Source of the DNA: JBOFDK01 sp051650305
GTDB taxonomy: Bacteria > Bacillota > Clostridia > Lachnospirales > Cellulosilyticaceae
DNA length: 10,415 nt
NCBI GenBank assembly: GCA_051650305.1
Contig: JBOFIT010000132.1
Span: 1 to 10,415, forward strand
Direction of reading: 5' to 3'
Positions within the stretch are counted from its first letter, which is position 1. Every line of letters starts with the position of its first letter. Shown in pieces: positions 8,151 to 10,415 of the stretch. The position numbers and the translations under genes were made by a program. The notes under the pieces were generated by a model. It saw nothing but the letters and a program-made list of their open reading frames with translations. It did no database searches and had not been told where the DNA came from.

Positions 8151-9092
8151 CTAGAACATCGCGTTGTCGTTGTCTACTTTTTTCACTACCCAGTTTGCTG
8201 TAATGATTGTGATACATCCAATTGTTGACTGGAATAATGCTGCCGCAGAACTCATACCAACATCGCCCATACCCATTAATGCACGGTATACATAGGTATC
8301 AATAACGTTTGTTGCTGCATAAAGCGCACCTGCATCTCTTGGTAACTGATAGAAGAGACCAAAGTCTGCATTAAAGATTCTACCAACTGCCATGATAAAC
8401 ATAATGGTCATGATTGGCTTAAGTAATGGTAAGGTAATGTACTTGATTTGTTGCCATTTACCTGCCCCATCGATAAGTGCTGCTTCATAAAATGTCTTGT
8501 CAATCCCTACGATAGAAGCAAGGTATACAACCGCTCCATATCCCATTGTCTTCCATGTATGCATGAAGATGATAATGATTGGCCAAGCTTTCACTTCTGA
8601 GTACCAGCTCACCGGATCCATTCCCATGTTTGTTAACATGTAGTTTGCGTAACCCTTATCTGCACTTAAGAATGCAAATACTAAGTAACTTATAACTACC
8701 CAAGATAAGAAATGTGGGAAGAACATAACAGTTTGGAAGAACTTACCCAGTCTCTTTTGTAATAATTCATTAAGTAAAAGTGCTAAACATACTGGTACAA
8801 CAATTCCTAGTACGATAAAAACGATATTGTATAAGATTGTGTTTTTGATAGCGATCCATGCTTCATCTGAAGCAAATAAGAACTCGAAGTTCTTCAACCC
8901 TACCCATTTACTAGTCATAAAACTATCCCAGAAACCATTTGGTGTGTTTCTGAAATCCTTAAAAGCTAAGAGTACCCCCGCCATCGGTAAGTAAGCAAAA
9001 AGCACGAACCATATAAATGTTGGCAATGCCAAGATACTTAATTCCCAGTCTGTTTTTGTAAATGTAAATTTAAAACGTTTTTTCTTTTCCAA
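8151..9092 (-). CDS. ABC sugar transporter permease, LplB/YteP-type (likely TTG start)
   Basis: First permease of the importer and the first gene of the minus-strand cluster. From the preferred TTG 9092 start it has 313 residues, beginning with a basic patch (EKKKRFKFTFTKTDWELSILALP) and a first membrane helix around residues 18-43. Further hydrophobic segments lie near 84-107, 121-144, 169-194, 227-242 and 282-304. The EAA loop at about 203-226 (YEAALIDGAGKWQQIKYITL) carries the conserved Gly and ends in LPLLKP, as in LplB-type permeases. The C-terminus WVVKKVDNDNAMF matches the family's usual ending (K.....ALF/MF). The frame extends upstream to ATG 9113 (320 residues), but the only good ribosome binding site (AAGGGGG, 9100-9106) lies downstream of that ATG and 7 nt before TTG 9092. 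No ATPase gene is present, so a shared MsmX-like ATPase encoded elsewhere is expected. Confidence 0.9.
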   Translation of the reverse strand: MEKKKRFKFTFTKTDWELSILALPTFIWFVLFAYLPMAGVLLAFKDFRNTPNGFWDSFMTSKWVGLKNFEFLFASDEAWIAIKNTILYNIVFIVLGIVVPVCLALLLNELLQKRLGKFFQTVMFFPHFLSWVVISYLVFAFLSADKGYANYMLTNMGMDPVSWYSEVKAWPIIIIFMHTWKTMGYGAVVYLASIVGIDKTFYEAALIDGAGKWQQIKYITLPLLKPIMTIMFIMAVGRIFNADFGLFYQLPRDAGALYAATNVIDTYVYRALMGMGDVGMSSAAALFQSTIGCITIITANWVVKKVDNDNAMF

Positions 9093-9099
9093 CAGTAAT

Positions 9100-9106
9100 C
9101 CCCCTT
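9100..9106 (-). promoter_or_regulatory. Ribosome binding site that decides the first permease start
   Basis: AAGGGGG on the minus strand is spaced 7 nt from TTG 9092. The ATG at 9113 lies upstream of this element and has no purine-rich site at a suitable distance before it. This favours the TTG and would make the first gene of the cluster start with a weak initiation codon. Confidence 0.6.
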
Positions 9107-9137
9107 CTAGCATGCGTTTTACATTTTAGTTTCCATT

Positions 9138-9209
9138 TGTAAATTTTATACATTTAGACATATTGAACATTTTATACTTGTCTTTTTTTCTAATTCTATA
9201 AAATTTACA
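9138..9209. repeat. 13-bp perfect inverted repeat, 46 bp apart
   Basis: TGTAAATTTTATA at 9138-9150 is the exact reverse complement of 9197-9209. The 46 bp between the arms are AT-rich. If transcription of the minus-strand cluster starts near 9217, both arms lie in the 5' untranslated leader and could pair as RNA. Alternatively they are two oppositely oriented protein binding sites. Low-complexity AT sequence makes chance a real possibility. Confidence 0.5.
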
Positions 9210-9223
9210 CTAGATATAAATAA

Positions 9224-9252
9224 ATCTTATTTCATTTCTAACAAAAAATCAA
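9224..9252 (-). promoter_or_regulatory. Candidate sigma-A promoter for the minus-strand cluster
   Basis: On the minus strand TTGATT (9252-9247) is separated by 17 bp from TAAGAT (9229-9224). Each hexamer matches four of six consensus bases and the spacing is ideal. Transcription would start near 9217, giving a leader of about 125 nt before TTG 9092. Other TATAAA-like sequences closer to the gene have no matching -35. The region is so AT-rich that this call is tentative. Four spaced TACATTT copies lie just upstream of the -35, where an activator would bind. Confidence 0.35.
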
Positions 9253-9266
9253 CTTAATTTAGTGTT

Positions 9267-9280
9267 TTTTATGCTAAAAT
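9267..9280 (+). promoter_or_regulatory. Extended -10-like element, distal copy
   Basis: TTTTATGCTAAAAT contains TGCTAAAAT, close to the extended -10 consensus TGnTATAAT, facing the lyase gene. No good -35 lies 16-18 bp upstream, but extended -10 promoters can do without one. The same 14 bases recur exactly at 9450-9463. A transcript from here would have a leader of about 220 nt. Confidence 0.35.
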
Positions 9281-9353
9281 ACATTTCTTTTATTTTTAAG
9301 TTTACATTTTTGCATTATATTTTTACATTTTCGGGTTTTCTTTTGATACATTT
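9280..9353. repeat. Four regularly spaced TACATTT direct repeats
   Basis: TACATTT occurs at 9280-9286, 9303-9309, 9324-9330 and 9347-9353, with start-to-start steps of 23, 21 and 23 bp, about two turns of the helix. Two further copies at 9120-9126 and 9149-9155 have the same orientation, and no copy in the opposite orientation was seen in the intergenic region. On the minus strand the element reads AAATGTA. Spacing of about 21 bp between direct repeats is typical of half-sites for AraC-type activators, and the array sits upstream of the candidate minus-strand promoter. Confidence 0.45.
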
Positions 9354-9449
9354 AACCAATAGACTGCATCCTTACTTTTGTACGAATGTTTACTTTTTAC
9401 CTCTATTTGTAAACTTTCCACTTCAAAACAGTCTTTTTAATCCCATATC

Positions 9450-9463
9450 TTTTATGCTAAAAT
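9450..9463 (+). promoter_or_regulatory. Candidate promoter (extended -10) for the C-S lyase gene
   Basis: Second exact copy of TTTTATGCTAAAAT. The TGCTAAAAT core ends 43 bp before ATG 9507, so transcription would start near 9470 and give a short leader containing the GAAGGAG ribosome binding site. TTTTAA at 9435-9440 would be a poor -35 at 17 bp spacing. Position relative to the gene makes this the better of the two copies as the lyase promoter. Confidence 0.5.
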
Positions 9464-9506
9464 AATGTCACACACTGTATTTCTACTATATGAAGGAGTT
9501 TATCTC

Positions 9507-10415
9507 ATGCTATTTGATTTTGATTCGTCACCTTCACGTGACAATACACATTGCTACAAACACGATAGTAAGGCTTACAACAACATCCCTCTTGATGCTA
9601 TCCCTCTTTGGGTAGCAGATATGGACTTTGAATCAGCACCTTGTATCAAAGAAACACTCATCCATCGTGCTGCTCATGGTATTTACGGCTACACATTCAC
9701 CCCAGACGCCTACTATGATGCTATCATCAACTGGATGTATACACGCCATCAATGGCAGATTCATCGCGAGTGGATCGTTCCTGCGCCAAACCTCGTGACT
9801 ACTTTTGACCTTGTATGCCAAGGTTTCTTAACTCCTGGCGATAAGGTCCTTGTCCAAAATCCTGTGTATCACCCATTCAAAGGTGGTCCACTACTGAATG
9901 ATATGGAGATTGCCATTAATTCTTTACGCCTTGTAGATGGTCACTACGAGATTGACTTTGATGACTTCGAGGCCAAAGTCAAAGACCCCGCTATCAAACT
10001 TTTCATTCTCTGTAACCCTCATAATCCTGTGGGGCGTGTCTGGACTTACGATGAGCTTAAGCGTATGGGCGAACTGTGTGTACAGCACGACGTCCTCATC
10101 ATCTCTGACGAGATACATCAAGACATCGTGTATCCTGGTCACCAGTTCACTTCTATGGGAACCATGCCTGAGCACATCGCCAATCAAGTCTTTGTATGTA
10201 CTTCTCCAGGCAAGACCTTCAACATGCCTATCTTGGCCTGTGGCAATATCATCATCCAAAACGAAGGACTTCGTTTACGTTTTGAAGCAATGCTTAAACG
10301 TATTGCCTTCCAAGATATGAATCCTTTTACTATTGAAGCTACTATCACCGCTTATACAGAAGGTGCTCCTTGGGTAGACGCACTTTTAGATTACTTACTC
10401 ACCAACATCACCTAT
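9507..10415 (+). CDS. PatB/MalY-type PLP-dependent C-S lyase / aminotransferase (C-terminus cut off by window edge)
   Basis: Fold-type I PLP enzyme of the aminotransferase class I/II family, PatB/MalY (cystathionine beta-lyase-like) branch. It probably cleaves C-S bonds of cystathionine or related sulfur amino acids to a thiol, pyruvate and ammonia. The first 303 residues are present of the usual 385-400. Motifs in order are PLWVADMDF (33-41), IYGYT (59-63, the family's Y/F-G-Y-T), NPHNPVGRVW (170-179), ISDEIHQDIVY (199-209, with PLP-contacting D201 and H204) and the Schiff-base lysine K236 in SPGKTFN. The PLP-lysine context is slightly unusual: Gly precedes Lys where Ser is usual, and MPILACGN replaces the common small-residue stretch. 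Start ATG 9507 has GAAGGAG at 9492-9498. It is transcribed away from the glycan cluster and has more C-ending codons (ATC, AAC, GAC, TTC), so it is probably a separate housekeeping function. A regulatory role like that of MalY cannot be excluded. Confidence 0.9.
   Translation, partial: MLFDFDSSPSRDNTHCYKHDSKAYNNIPLDAIPLWVADMDFESAPCIKETLIHRAAHGIYGYTFTPDAYYDAIINWMYTRHQWQIHREWIVPAPNLVTTFDLVCQGFLTPGDKVLVQNPVYHPFKGGPLLNDMEIAINSLRLVDGHYEIDFDDFEAKVKDPAIKLFILCNPHNPVGRVWTYDELKRMGELCVQHDVLIISDEIHQDIVYPGHQFTSMGTMPEHIANQVFVCTSPGKTFNMPILACGNIIIQNEGLRLRFEAMLKRIAFQDMNPFTIEATITAYTEGAPWVDALLDYLLTNITY

Larger units (their letters stand above)
9093..9506. other. Gene-free, AT-rich divergent promoter region
   Basis: About 400 bp without a credible gene separates the first permease from the divergent C-S lyase gene. 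It is strikingly AT-rich compared with the flanking genes. It contains a candidate minus-strand promoter, two copies of an extended -10-like element facing the lyase gene, a 13-bp inverted repeat and six copies of TACATTT, listed separately. No riboswitch, T-box or tRNA was recognised. A GTG-started plus-strand frame at 9262-9465 is very rich in Phe and Leu, has no ribosome binding site and looks like low-complexity noise. Confidence 0.8.

Noticed and set aside
9110..9126. Catabolite-response (cre)-like sequence TGTAAAACGCATG on the minus strand
   Set aside because: One extra base between the TG-AA half and the CG core breaks the cre consensus, and the second half-site is missing.
9262..9465. 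Open frame of 67 codons on the plus strand in the divergent intergenic region
   Set aside because: It starts at GTG without a ribosome binding site, is a run of Phe, Leu and Ile from AT-rich DNA, and overlaps promoter-like elements.
9281..9506. Possible riboswitch or T-box leader upstream of the C-S lyase gene
   Set aside because: No conserved riboswitch motif, no strong helices and no terminator preceding the gene were visible in this AT-rich stretch.
9924..10320. Overlapping open frames of 111 (minus) and 127 (plus) codons within the C-S lyase gene
   Set aside because: The lyase frame carries all family motifs and a good ribosome binding site; these are shadow frames without recognisable domains or start signals.

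Overview
The window looks like a chromosomal segment of a low-GC, anaerobic Bacillota (Firmicutes), most likely a gut or rumen Clostridia or Lachnospiraceae-type organism. This is inferred from the AT-rich intergenic DNA, strong AGGAGG-type ribosome binding sites, a Gram-positive lipoprotein binding protein with LplB/LplC-type permeases, and the enzyme repertoire. No RNA genes, insertion sequences or CRISPR arrays were seen.

Layout: seven genes lie on the minus strand and read from right to left, between about 9092 and the left edge. Their order is permease LplB-type (8151-9092), permease LplC-type (7196-8137), solute-binding lipoprotein with a DUF3502-like C-terminus (5612-7129), GH130 glycoside phosphorylase (4555-5544), GH20 beta-N-acetylhexosaminidase of GcnA type (2562-4448), LacI-family regulator (1474-2538), and a Cys-type sulfatase (1-1447, cut by the left edge). 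Gaps are 13-106 bp and every gene has its own ribosome binding site. A gene-free, very AT-rich region of about 400 bp (9093-9506) separates this cluster from a divergent plus-strand gene for a PatB/MalY-type PLP-dependent C-S lyase/aminotransferase, which is cut by the right edge.

How the genes fit together: the cluster reads as a compact oligosaccharide-scavenging locus. The lipoprotein and two permeases would import a small glycan, using an ATPase encoded elsewhere. The three enzymes show no signal peptide, so breakdown should be cytoplasmic: the sulfatase removes sulfate esters, the GH20 removes terminal beta-GlcNAc/GalNAc, and the GH130 phosphorolyses a beta-mannoside to mannose-1-phosphate. 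The LacI protein is probably the local sensor. A sulfated host glycan with beta-GlcNAc and a beta-mannosyl core (N-glycan-like) is the most economical guess at the substrate, but this is inference.

Two RNA hairpins punctuate the minus-strand message. One, after the binding-protein gene, forms fully only in the minus-strand RNA. The other, after GH130, is terminator-like. The divergent promoter region holds a regularly spaced TACATTT motif, a repeated extended -10-like element and a long inverted repeat. These are the least explained parts of the window.
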